Positions 1 through 6,456 of a stretch of 14,883 bases of DNA are shown piece after piece. The DNA comes from CAZAKZ01 sp964485695 (GTDB lineage: Bacteria > Planctomycetota > JAFGQW01). Below the pieces are notes generated by a model, which saw only the letters and a program-made list of their open reading frames with translations, did not search any database and had not been told where the DNA came from. The number at the start of each line of letters is the position of its first letter. Positions within the stretch are counted from its first letter, which is position 1. A program made the position numbers and the translations under genes. The stretch spans positions 1-14,883 of the forward strand of contig CAZAKZ010000134.1 in assembly GCA_964485695.1 (NCBI GenBank). Direction: 5' to 3'.

Positions 1-63
1 ACGAGCAGGACGCGCTTCAGTCCGCAGCCTCCTGGAGCTTAACGGCATTGCCCTGCCGACCGA

Positions 64-77
64 GTCTTCGCGAAGAC
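64..77. repeat. 14-bp perfect palindrome
   Basis: GTCTTCGCGAAGAC reads identically on both strands. It lies about 120 bases downstream of the integrase stop codon. It could be part of an IS end, a protein-binding site or chance; nothing else in the sequence decides. Confidence 0.5.
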
Positions 78-195
78 CCCGGCATTGATTCTCGGCCGAC
101 GTGTGGAGAACGACGATGCAATTGGTGGGCGCCGAGTTGCGGTGTGACGCACTCTCATCACGCTGCCTCAGGCCAGCGCTCATCGACCGTCGGGA

Positions 196-1287
196 TCACA
201 CTGCTGCCCGATAGTAGTATCGGAGCATCCCACCCAGCCGTTCCCGGCACTGAATCTGGCCGGTCGCGCTACCGACTTCGCTCCCTGGTTGAATGATCTG
301 GTTGCAGATACCCTGGTGGTTTCGTTCAACATGGTAATGCTCGAGATACCAGACCACTGCATTGCGCAACGATTTCTCGCCGAAGAAGATCATTCGATCC
401 AAGCTCTCCTCTTTCAGGGATCGGTGAAAACGTCCGAGATGGGGATTCAAATTTGGACTTCGAGGCGGAAGGACCACGGGCTCCGTGCCCTCGTTGTCCA
501 AGAAATCTCGAAACGCGGAACAGAACTTCGTGTCCCGATCCATGAGCAAATAACACTTGTCGTTGAGGAAACCGTCGTCGATATCGGTCAGGTTCCTGGC
601 GATCTGCATCATCCAGGATTCGTCAGGGCTTGTCGTGCAGCCGGCGAAATGAACACGGCGAGTGGCCAGTTCCATGACGAAAAGTAGGTAGTATGTCACC
701 AGGCCGCCCTTCGTCCAGACTTCAATCGTCGTGAAGTCGATGGAAGCCAGTACTTCCCAGTGGGCTCTCAAGAACGTGGGCCAGGTCGTCTGCCGTTTCC
801 GCTCAGGGGCAGGTTCAATTCCGTGTTTTCTGAGAATGTTGCCAACGGTCTGATCCGAGATTTCATGGCCGACATTCGCCAAGGCGCCTTCGATCTTGTC
901 ATAGCCCCACGTCGGATTCGCACGAGCGAGCCGCAATACAAGTTGGGTGACTTCGTCGGGCACCGATGGCCGCCCTGGTTTCTTCTTGCGTCGACTGGCG
1001 GAATCCCATTTCATGGCAATCAGTTGCCGGTGCCAGCGCAAGATCGTGTCGGGCGTGAAGATCGTCACAATTTCGCCCAGCAGTTTCCGACCCAGCACCT
1101 TGCCCTTGACGGCCAATCGACGCCGTTGATCGTCGCTGAGTAATATCCGTTTCTTGCCCAGCTTCTCCTTGAGTACTTGGTTCTCGGTACGAAGGTACTC
1201 GATCAACTGCTGCTGTTGCTGGTTGATCCAGCCTGCAACGACCACGGCGAGGAAATGCCAAGGCTTCAGGATGAAGTTCGCGCTCAT
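196..1287 (-). CDS. IS3-like integrase/transposase (rve fold), catalytic Glu replaced by Gly
   Basis: This is a DDE-type transposase with an integrase core, of the group whose N-terminus reads QQQQQ..EYLR.EN.VL and continues with DDQRRRLA and TPDTILRWHR. The ATG at 1287 gives 363 residues and matches the family start; the reading frame stays open to 1401, but that extension is not family-like. The order is an N-terminal coiled coil and helix-turn-helix (about 20-100), a KKPGRP linker, the integrase core (about 175-310) and the C-terminal CRERLGG.LRYYYR tail. The first acidic residue is in SIDFTTIEVW (D184) and the second in LMDRDTKF (D250). Family members then have N(L)NA..ERF..S.KEE. Here that segment is NLNPHLGRFHRSLKEES, with Gly (codon GGA at 435-433) where the catalytic Glu should be (residue 285). 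A single A-to-G change would explain this. The protein is therefore probably inactive unless the base is a sequencing error. No Shine-Dalgarno sequence is evident. Confidence 0.88.
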   Translation of the reverse strand: MSANFILKPWHFLAVVVAGWINQQQQQLIEYLRTENQVLKEKLGKKRILLSDDQRRRLAVKGKVLGRKLLGEIVTIFTPDTILRWHRQLIAMKWDSASRRKKKPGRPSVPDEVTQLVLRLARANPTWGYDKIEGALANVGHEISDQTVGNILRKHGIEPAPERKRQTTWPTFLRAHWEVLASIDFTTIEVWTKGGLVTYYLLFVMELATRRVHFAGCTTSPDESWMMQIARNLTDIDDGFLNDKCYLLMDRDTKFCSAFRDFLDNEGTEPVVLPPRSPNLNPHLGRFHRSLKEESLDRMIFFGEKSLRNAVVWYLEHYHVERNHQGICNQIIQPGSEVGSATGQIQCRERLGGMLRYYYRAAV

Positions 1288-1539
1288 CAGGAGGAGACTG
1301 CCCCGAAAACCTCCGGCATCACCTACGACTGGGTGCAAGTCAACCCAGCAGACGCTCGATCCAGATCCCGCCACCGCATGCGATGGAAATCCAAAGATCA
1401 CCGTCAGTTAGGGTTCGTCCCAGTTTTTTGACCCCACGCGGTTTTCGGCCAGCCACCTGGCAGGACGACGTACTTCCGAGCGTGAGCAACCCCCATGATA
1501 GGCCTCCGGGAACTCTGCGGATCATCTCCCCGGAGGGCA

Positions 1540-1800
1540 TTATAACATTGCTGAGAAAAGGCAGTCATAGCCTGGATAGGACCACCGAAAACTTGCTGGA
1601 CCAGTATAGTCACTGTCTTCGAGGCGAGCGCGCTTGACACTTCTCTGCAAGACCAGGATCTGTTGGCGAAGGACGGCATTCTCAACCGCGAGCCGGTTTC
1701 GGTCCGAGGCGGCCGCCACCAGCAGGGTGATCAGATGGCGACTGAAATCCAATCCACCAGTTTGCTCGGATCGGGTTATTGACGCAAGGCTCAGCGTCAA
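1540..1800 (-). pseudogene. N-terminal remnant of a second IS transposase
   Basis: The frame encodes LAVENAVLRQQILVLQRSV and then KRARLEDSD (residues 37-64 of the open frame, about 1692-1609). This is the N-terminal leucine-rich helix typical of integrase-type transposases, in which ENLALRQQL.VL.RS..R.RL is followed by a D..FW segment. After LEDSD the homology stops: the expected FW..L...W and RWHR segments are absent in all three minus frames down to the neighbouring integrase. The gene is thus truncated, keeping only the first 60 or so residues, and the last 22 codons of the open frame are unrelated sequence. It belongs to a different family from the integrase at 196-1287. The 5' end is uncertain, because no start codon can be chosen on evidence. 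Confidence 0.6.
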
Positions 1801-1804
1801 GTAA
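1776..1804. repeat. Inverted repeat between IS remnant and DUF5395-like gene
   Basis: TTGACGC (1779-1785) and GCGTCAA (1794-1800) form a perfect 7-bp stem around an 8-base spacer. With a single bulged G the stem extends by TTA/TAA to 10 bp. No T-tract follows on either strand, so an intrinsic terminator is not favoured. An operator, an IS-end relic or chance are all possible. Confidence 0.45.
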
Positions 1805-1874
1805 GGTCATTTTAACGCAGTCCTAACCATCGCTCTGGACGGAGGTTCGATTTTTCGGTAGGGACAGGAATACA

Positions 1875-2123
1875 GTGATCGAATTCATCGTGATCCATGA
1901 CGGAAAGAACTGGATTGCTAATAACGATGTCTTGTATGCGGAGGCCGCGACGCTGGAGGAGCTGGACAAGAAGCTGAAAACACTCCTGGAAGAGAAGGGC
2001 TACCTCAAAACGGGTGAAAAACTGGACCTGTTCATGGCCTTCGACAATTCCACGATTCCGGTGTGGATGCGTCAGCACGGTCAGCACTATTTCAACAGAA
2101 TCGTCCAGGTTGAAAGCCTCTGA
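1875..2123 (+). CDS. Small protein of unknown function, DUF5395-like
   Basis: This is an 82-residue soluble protein. The sequence begins MIEFIVIHDGKNWIANND and continues with EAATLEELDKKLKTLLEEKGY. That order (beta strand, HDGKNWIA turn, then a LEELDKKL amphipathic helix) resembles the DUF5395 family of small proteins as I remember it, and also HicB-like folds; the assignment is from memory and not certain. The GTG start at 1875 is preceded by AGGAA (1867-1871), with only about three bases between it and the start codon. There is no signal peptide or membrane segment. The gene converges on the transporter gene with a 20-base gap. Its GC content is lower than that of the genes to the right, as in the transporter, which suggests the two share a history. 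No function can be assigned. Confidence 0.8.
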   Translation: MIEFIVIHDGKNWIANNDVLYAEAATLEELDKKLKTLLEEKGYLKTGEKLDLFMAFDNSTIPVWMRQHGQHYFNRIVQVESL

Positions 2124-2133
2124 GTATGACGTT

Positions 2134-2163
2134 TGCCTCCTGTCTACGGAGCGGTCGGAGGCA
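2134..2163. terminator. Possible bidirectional hairpin between convergent genes
   Basis: TGCCTCC (2134-2140) pairs with GGAGGCA (2157-2163) between the convergent ends of the DUF5395-like gene and the transporter, reaching into the last transporter codons. There is no convincing T-tract on either side, so termination is only suggested by position. Confidence 0.3.
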
Positions 2164-3598
2164 TCATGCCCTGGTGGAATAACCAGGCTATGAACAAGCC
2201 GATAGGTATTATCACGATAAGAAGAATTGTCCCGTAAGCCGCAGCCAGCCGTCCCAGTCCTTCTTTCGCGAGTTCCCTGAAATCCGTGACGATACCGATG
2301 CTGGTAAACGTCATCATGAAAAAGAATTTTCTCAAAGAACCTTCGATCGGTTTGATTCCGAACTCGAGGCTTTCGAATGAGAGGACGTGGGCCAATCCGA
2401 TACCCATGACCAGAAACCAGGCAATGAAATATCCGAGGACGAACTTCGGAAACCTGAACCATATCTCGGATTTTTGAACTTTCTCTCCCGGCCTTCTCTC
2501 GATGAACAAGACCCATACTACTGCCAGCACGAATGCCCATATCCCGATGAACATGTCTATCCAGATCTTTGTCATGATGGCCGAGGCCAGTATCCACCCC
2601 TCATCCCAGTGAATACCCTGGCCGGCGGCTTTTGCCCTTATGAGCTCATCGAGTATGGCTCCTGCCGCTGCATCAGCCCCATCGGTCTTGACGGTCAAAC
2701 CGAGGCTGGCCCCGGATACGATGGGCTCATTTGACCAGTAGGTGGTGAGGAGTCCCGGCAGGATTATGAGCTCTGATACGGCAAACACGACCACCAGCGA
2801 GGATATCATGATTGGAACGATCGGCCTTGCTCTGATCGCTCCACCCGTTGCAATTGAGGCTGAAACTCCGCAGATTGAAATTGCGGAAGCCAGACATGCC
2901 GCCCATTCCTTTGTCAGCTTGAAGACTTTTCTACAAATCGTGTAGGCCAGCGGCCAGAAGAGGAGATAAGCAGCGATTGTTGCACAACAACCTGCAAAGA
3001 GCAGATGCATGGCAAAACCCGTGGCCTCGATCGCCTTCAGACCCAGCTTGGTCCCGAGGCAAACAATAGCGACTTTGATAAACCATTCCGGTTTTGCCGC
3101 CTCCTTCAAGTAGGTCCTGAACCATTTCGGAGTCAGATTCCCTATGAAGAGTCCGGCAAACAGGGCAATTATGTAGTAGGCTCCCCCCAGAGAGAGACTC
3201 CATTCAATTCCGTATTTCCCACGCTCCAGCGAAGTGGCTGCAATATAGGCATTCTGGCCCACGATGTAGAAGACCACTGTCAGCCAGAAGATAATTGTCC
3301 ATGCTACGAAGTACTTCTTCACATTCCATTTCATGAATCTGGCCCCGGTACAGGTGGCCAGCGAAAAAATGACATAGCTCAGGAGAAGAGACGCTACCGG
3401 GCTCAACAACTCACTTCGGGAGGCCCTGAACACCTTTGTTATGTCCACCCATTTGGAGAATTTGACGATCCATCCGGTCAGGTCGACACCCGTCGCTGCA
3501 GCCACGATTCCGGGCAAGACAAAGAAAAGGCCGATCCAGACAGCCCACCAGTCTTCTGTGGACGCCATTCCCGAATACCATTTTCTATGTTCAGCCAT
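2144..3598 (-). CDS. YeiH/UPF0324-family putative sulfate exporter
   Basis: This is an integral inner-membrane protein of 484 residues with roughly 11-12 hydrophobic segments. Family signatures are SAISICGVSASIATGGAIRA (about 238-257), a VKTDGADAAAGA segment (about 303-314) and FFFMMTFTSIGIVTDFREL (about 425-443), all typical of the Cons_hypoth698/YeiH family annotated as putative sulfate exporters. Transport of sulfate or another small sulfur oxyanion is inferred from the family only. It is longer than E. coli YeiH (about 350 residues), with extra N-terminal membrane segments and loops, like forms known from anaerobes. I chose the ATG at 3598, not the TTG one codon earlier, because it overlaps the upstream stop as TGATG and follows GGGAGG with 6-base spacing. 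GC is clearly lower than in the genes from 3958 onward. The gene is translationally coupled to the small membrane protein in front of it. Confidence 0.9.
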   Translation of the reverse strand: MAEHRKWYSGMASTEDWWAVWIGLFFVLPGIVAAATGVDLTGWIVKFSKWVDITKVFRASRSELLSPVASLLLSYVIFSLATCTGARFMKWNVKKYFVAWTIIFWLTVVFYIVGQNAYIAATSLERGKYGIEWSLSLGGAYYIIALFAGLFIGNLTPKWFRTYLKEAAKPEWFIKVAIVCLGTKLGLKAIEATGFAMHLLFAGCCATIAAYLLFWPLAYTICRKVFKLTKEWAACLASAISICGVSASIATGGAIRARPIVPIMISSLVVVFAVSELIILPGLLTTYWSNEPIVSGASLGLTVKTDGADAAAGAILDELIRAKAAGQGIHWDEGWILASAIMTKIWIDMFIGIWAFVLAVVWVLFIERRPGEKVQKSEIWFRFPKFVLGYFIAWFLVMGIGLAHVLSFESLEFGIKPIEGSLRKFFFMMTFTSIGIVTDFRELAKEGLGRLAAAYGTILLIVIIPIGLFIAWLFHQGMMPPTAP

Positions 3599-3804
3599 CA
3601 ATGGCCTCCCAGAATGAATATGTGCACCAGAATCGCCAGCACGATCAGTGCAGCTATGCCACCGATTACAGAGTATGTGACCAGCTTCGTCTCGATCGGC
3701 AGCCAGGGTTCCTCGGCTTCGGCGTCTACACGAGCTTCTTCTGTCCCGGGTGGATGCAATTCCGTGGTATCGAGCGGTTCTCCGGATCTGTCTTCATCAC
3801 TCAT
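3598..3804 (-). CDS. Small single-span membrane protein coupled to the YeiH-like exporter
   Basis: This is a 68-residue protein with an acidic, disordered N-terminal half (rich in E, D and P) and one hydrophobic span near the C-terminus (VTYSVIGGIAALIVLAILVH), ending IFILGGH. The charge pattern would leave the acidic half on one side of the membrane and almost nothing on the other. I chose the ATG at 3804, although a GTG at 3816 is also in frame; a GAGG lies about 11 bases upstream of the ATG and nothing recognisable precedes the GTG. Its stop codon overlaps the transporter start (TGATG), so the two are probably made in a fixed ratio. I know of no named family. An accessory or assembly subunit of the exporter is an inference from coupling. 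Confidence 0.65.
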   Translation of the reverse strand: MSDEDRSGEPLDTTELHPPGTEEARVDAEAEEPWLPIETKLVTYSVIGGIAALIVLAILVHIFILGGH

Positions 3805-3931
3805 TATTCCAGGCACCTCAGGTAGATGAAAATCAACGTGGTTGACCGTCTTGATGGAGGGGGTGGGGACAGTCGAAACCAGGACAAGTTTTACCTCTTG
3901 CCCGGGTTCATCTGCAAGGGCCGAGTCAACG

Positions 3932-3954
3932 AAAATACAGGCGCCAGGGCGCTG
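3932..3954 (-). terminator. Putative intrinsic terminator of the thioredoxin-domain gene
   Basis: On the minus strand, three bases after the TGA at 3960-3958, CAGCGCCCTGGCGCCTG folds into a GC-rich stem (CAG+CGC / GCG+CTG with one bulged C and a four-base loop), followed directly by TATTTT. This would separate the thioredoxin gene from the small membrane protein and exporter transcript. Confidence 0.45.
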
Positions 3955-3957
3955 GAC

Positions 3958-6288
3958 TCATGGATCGAACCGCTTGAAGATCTCCGGGTATCGCCCCTCG
4001 CTCCCCCGGGCCTCCTCCGAGACCTCCACCTCCAGGGCGAGATGCACGGATTCCGGCGCCAGGCATCGGCGGTCGTCGCAGGCCTGGAAGGTGATCTCGA
4101 GGGGCAGGGAGACCTGGCCCGTCTCGATTTCCCTGTCGAGGTCGAGGGTCGCCTTCAGCCACACCTCCCCCTCATAGACCCGGACCTGCCCGGACGGGGA
4201 GTCCGGGTCGAGGATTCGCCCCTCCGGATACTGCAGCGGACCCAGCCGGCCCGGGGCGTCTTCCTTCAGGGTGACGGTGGTGGGGATCAGGTCCTCTCTC
4301 CCGGGATCGTGGGCATAGACGTGCCAGCCGGAATCCACGGTGAGGCAGACGGCCACGTCCAGGGTGCCCCCCGGCGCCGCCCGGCGGCGGGAAAGAAAGG
4401 CCTCAGCCCTCAGCGGCTCTCGATGCCCTGCGGCGTCGGGGGCGAGGTCGTGGTAGCGGGCCAGGGCGAGCAACAGGCTCTCCGTGGCGCGGGGCGCCTG
4501 TTCCATGGCGTCCAGAAAGGCCTCGAGTGTCCGTCTCGCCGCCTCCAGGCGTTCCCGGTCGCCGGTGGTGCGGGCCAGGCGCACGAAGGTCAGGGCGGCC
4601 ATGCCGTTTCCGGAGGGAATGGCCTGGTCGAAGGGATCCCTGGCCCGGGCGAGGAGGACCTCGTGGTCGTCGGACGTGAAATAGAATCCGCCGCCCTGCT
4701 CGTCCTGGAAGTGGTTGCTGACGACGTCCATGAGAGCCCTGGCTTCCTCCAGCCACCGTGCATTCCCCGTGGTGGCGTGCAGGTCGAGGAGGCCGTGGGC
4801 CAGGAAGGCATAGTCGTCCAGGTAGGCGTTCAGCCTGGCTTTTCCCTGGCGATACGTACGCAGGAGTCGCCCGTTTCGCCGCATGTTCCGGAGGATGAAA
4901 TCGGCTGCGGCCGCGGCGGCCTCGATGCAGTCGGGGCGCTCCAGGATCGTTCCGCCCCGGGCGAGACTGCCGATCATGAGGCCGTTCCAGCTCACCAGGA
5001 TCTTGTCGTCGAGGTGGGGCGGAATCCGCTTCTCCCGTACGGCTCGGAGCTTGCCGAGAGCCGCGACCATGCGTTCTCTAAAGGCCCCGGATTCCTCGCC
5101 GGCCTCAGGCGCATGGTCCTTCAGGGGCTTCGTGAGATGGAGGATGTTGGTGCCGGGCCGGTGCCCCGTGGCTTCCTCCCGATAGTTGCCCTCCGCCGTG
5201 ACGTTGTAGGTCCGGCAGAAGAGCGTCCCCTCCTCCCGGCCCAGCACGGAGAGCACCTCGTCCCGGCTCCAGAGGTAGTACTTGCCCTCCTCCCCCTCGC
5301 TGTCCGCGTCGTAGGCCGAGAAGAAGGCCCCCTCCGGGGCCCGCATCTCCCGGAGCACCCAGTCATAGGTCTGGTCGGCCGTGCGGCGGTACGCCTCGTC
5401 TCCCGTGATGAGGTGGGCTTCCGCGTAGATCCGAGAGAGCTGGGCATTGTCGTAGAGCATCTTCTCGAAGTGGGGCAGGAACCACCGGTCGTCCGTGGAA
5501 TACCGGGCGAATCCACCACTCACGTGGTCGTGGATGCCGCCGAGGCGCATGGCGTCGAGGGTGCGGGCGGCCATGGGGAGGACGTCCGGGGACCCGGCCC
5601 GCGTGGATTCGTGGAGGAGGAGGTTCAGGGAGCCGTGGGGCGGAAACTTGGGCCGGCTGCCGAATCCGCCGTGGGTCTCGTCGAAGGCGGCCCGGAGTTC
5701 CGTGAGGGCCTTGTCCACCCGATCCCGGTCCAGGGTGCCGGACACCTCCTCGTGCCGGCCGGCAGCCATGTGCTGCACCGCGTTGGTCAGCTGGTCCGCC
5801 TGTCTCTCCACGATGTCGGGTTTCGTGTTCCATACCTCGGAAATCTTGTGGAGGACCGTCCTGAATCCGTCCATGCCGGGACGGTCCTCGGGCGGGAAGT
5901 AGGTGCCGGCGAAGAAGGGACGGCGGTCGGGAGTGAGCCACACGGAATTGGGCCAGCCCCCGCGGCGGGTCATGACCTGGGTGGCGCTCATGTAGAGGGC
6001 GTCCACGTCGGGCCGCTCCTCGCGGTCCACCTTGACCGGGATGAAACGGCTGTTGAGGAGGGCGGCGATGCCCTCGTTTTCGAAGGACTCATGGGCCATG
6101 ACGTGGCACCAGTGGCAGGTGGAGTAGCCCACCGAGAGGAATACGGGCCGGTTCAGCGCCTCGGCTTTCTGGAAGGCCTCGTCCCCCCAGGGGTGCCAGT
6201 CCACGGGATTGCGGGCGTGCTGGAGAAGGTAGGGGCTCTTCTCGTGAATCAGGCGGTTGAACTCCGGGCCTCCATCGGGTGGGCGCAT
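3958..6288 (-). CDS. YyaL/SSP411-type thioredoxin-fold protein fused to a DsbD-N-like domain
   Basis: This 776-residue protein starts with the DUF255 thioredoxin-like domain: FNRLIHEKSPYLLQHA..NPVDW (10-31) and the redox motif STCHWCHVM (Cys58 and Cys61). The middle (about 180-620) has the alpha/alpha-toroid repeats usual in YyaL, including EKMLYDNAQL, YDADSEGEEGKYY and VSWNGLMIGSLARG. Residues from about 640 add a segment not found in standard YyaL proteins, with SGWHVYAHDP, VYEGEV and FQACDDRRCLAP (Cys737 and Cys742), resembling the N-terminal domain of DsbD. YyaL proteins are of uncertain function, generally assumed to be redox- or sugar-related. The ATG at 6288 has AGGAG about 9 bases upstream and sits just before the conserved N-terminus; the frame is open to 6462 but the extension is not family-like. 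No signal peptide is seen, so the DsbD-like part would be cytosolic, which is odd. It is divergent from the gene at 6457. Confidence 0.92.
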   Translation of the reverse strand: MRPPDGGPEFNRLIHEKSPYLLQHARNPVDWHPWGDEAFQKAEALNRPVFLSVGYSTCHWCHVMAHESFENEGIAALLNSRFIPVKVDREERPDVDALYMSATQVMTRRGGWPNSVWLTPDRRPFFAGTYFPPEDRPGMDGFRTVLHKISEVWNTKPDIVERQADQLTNAVQHMAAGRHEEVSGTLDRDRVDKALTELRAAFDETHGGFGSRPKFPPHGSLNLLLHESTRAGSPDVLPMAARTLDAMRLGGIHDHVSGGFARYSTDDRWFLPHFEKMLYDNAQLSRIYAEAHLITGDEAYRRTADQTYDWVLREMRAPEGAFFSAYDADSEGEEGKYYLWSRDEVLSVLGREEGTLFCRTYNVTAEGNYREEATGHRPGTNILHLTKPLKDHAPEAGEESGAFRERMVAALGKLRAVREKRIPPHLDDKILVSWNGLMIGSLARGGTILERPDCIEAAAAAADFILRNMRRNGRLLRTYRQGKARLNAYLDDYAFLAHGLLDLHATTGNARWLEEARALMDVVSNHFQDEQGGGFYFTSDDHEVLLARARDPFDQAIPSGNGMAALTFVRLARTTGDRERLEAARRTLEAFLDAMEQAPRATESLLLALARYHDLAPDAAGHREPLRAEAFLSRRRAAPGGTLDVAVCLTVDSGWHVYAHDPGREDLIPTTVTLKEDAPGRLGPLQYPEGRILDPDSPSGQVRVYEGEVWLKATLDLDREIETGQVSLPLEITFQACDDRRCLAPESVHLALEVEVSEEARGSEGRYPEIFKRFDP

Positions 6289-6399
6289 GACGATTTTCTC
6301 CTGAGCTGAAGCGGACGGTGCCGGTGAGGGGATCTCGCTGGATTTGAAACGGAGTCCGGGTGGGTGTCCGGGAAAGAAATCGGTTTTCACACCTGCCCC

Positions 6400-6427
6400 T
6401 TGGCGATGCGGCTGAATTGTCCATACT
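6400..6427 (+). promoter_or_regulatory. Weak candidate promoter for the repeat-protein gene
   Basis: TTGGCG (6400-6405) and CATACT (6422-6427) are separated by 16 bases. Each matches the sigma-70 consensus at four of six positions. The pair lies in the 168-base divergent region between 6288 and 6457 and would start transcription close to 6434. This is a weak match. Confidence 0.3.
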
Positions 6428-6430
6428 GAG

Positions 6431-6451
6431 GGCTCCCCGTTCCAAGGAGCC
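6431..6451 (+). promoter_or_regulatory. Leader hairpin that would mask the ribosome binding site
   Basis: GGCTCC (6431-6436) is perfectly complementary to GGAGCC (6446-6451), with a nine-base loop. The right arm contains most of the AAGGAG Shine-Dalgarno (6444-6449) that precedes the ATG at 6457 by seven bases. If formed in the mRNA, the hairpin would reduce initiation, so translation could be temperature- or factor-dependent. The stem is short. Confidence 0.4.
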
Positions 6452-6456
6452 ATGAG

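Larger units (their letters stand above)
1..1800. mobile_element. Insertion-sequence-derived block, ends not defined
   Basis: This stretch contains a nearly complete IS3-like integrase gene (196-1287, minus) and the N-terminal remnant of a different transposase (about 1609-1800, minus), with non-coding sequence between and around them. I looked for terminal inverted repeats between 1-195 and 1288-1600 and found none I could defend, so the borders are unknown. Positions 1-195 hold no gene I recognise; the only notable structure is a 14-bp perfect palindrome at 64-77. Positions 1288-1608 (about 320 bases) also hold no gene I can support and are probably the upstream part of the integrase element plus decayed IS sequence. 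Confidence 0.55.

Noticed and set aside
1404..1540. Open minus-strand frames between the two transposase parts
   Set aside because: None of the three frames continues the expected FW/RWHR transposase segments, so I could not extend the remnant through this stretch.
3826..6309. An 827-codon open frame on the plus strand opposite the thioredoxin gene
   Set aside because: Its translation is low-complexity (rich in Gly, Val, Glu and Arg) with no family features, and it mirrors the well-supported minus-strand gene. It is a GC-driven antisense shadow.
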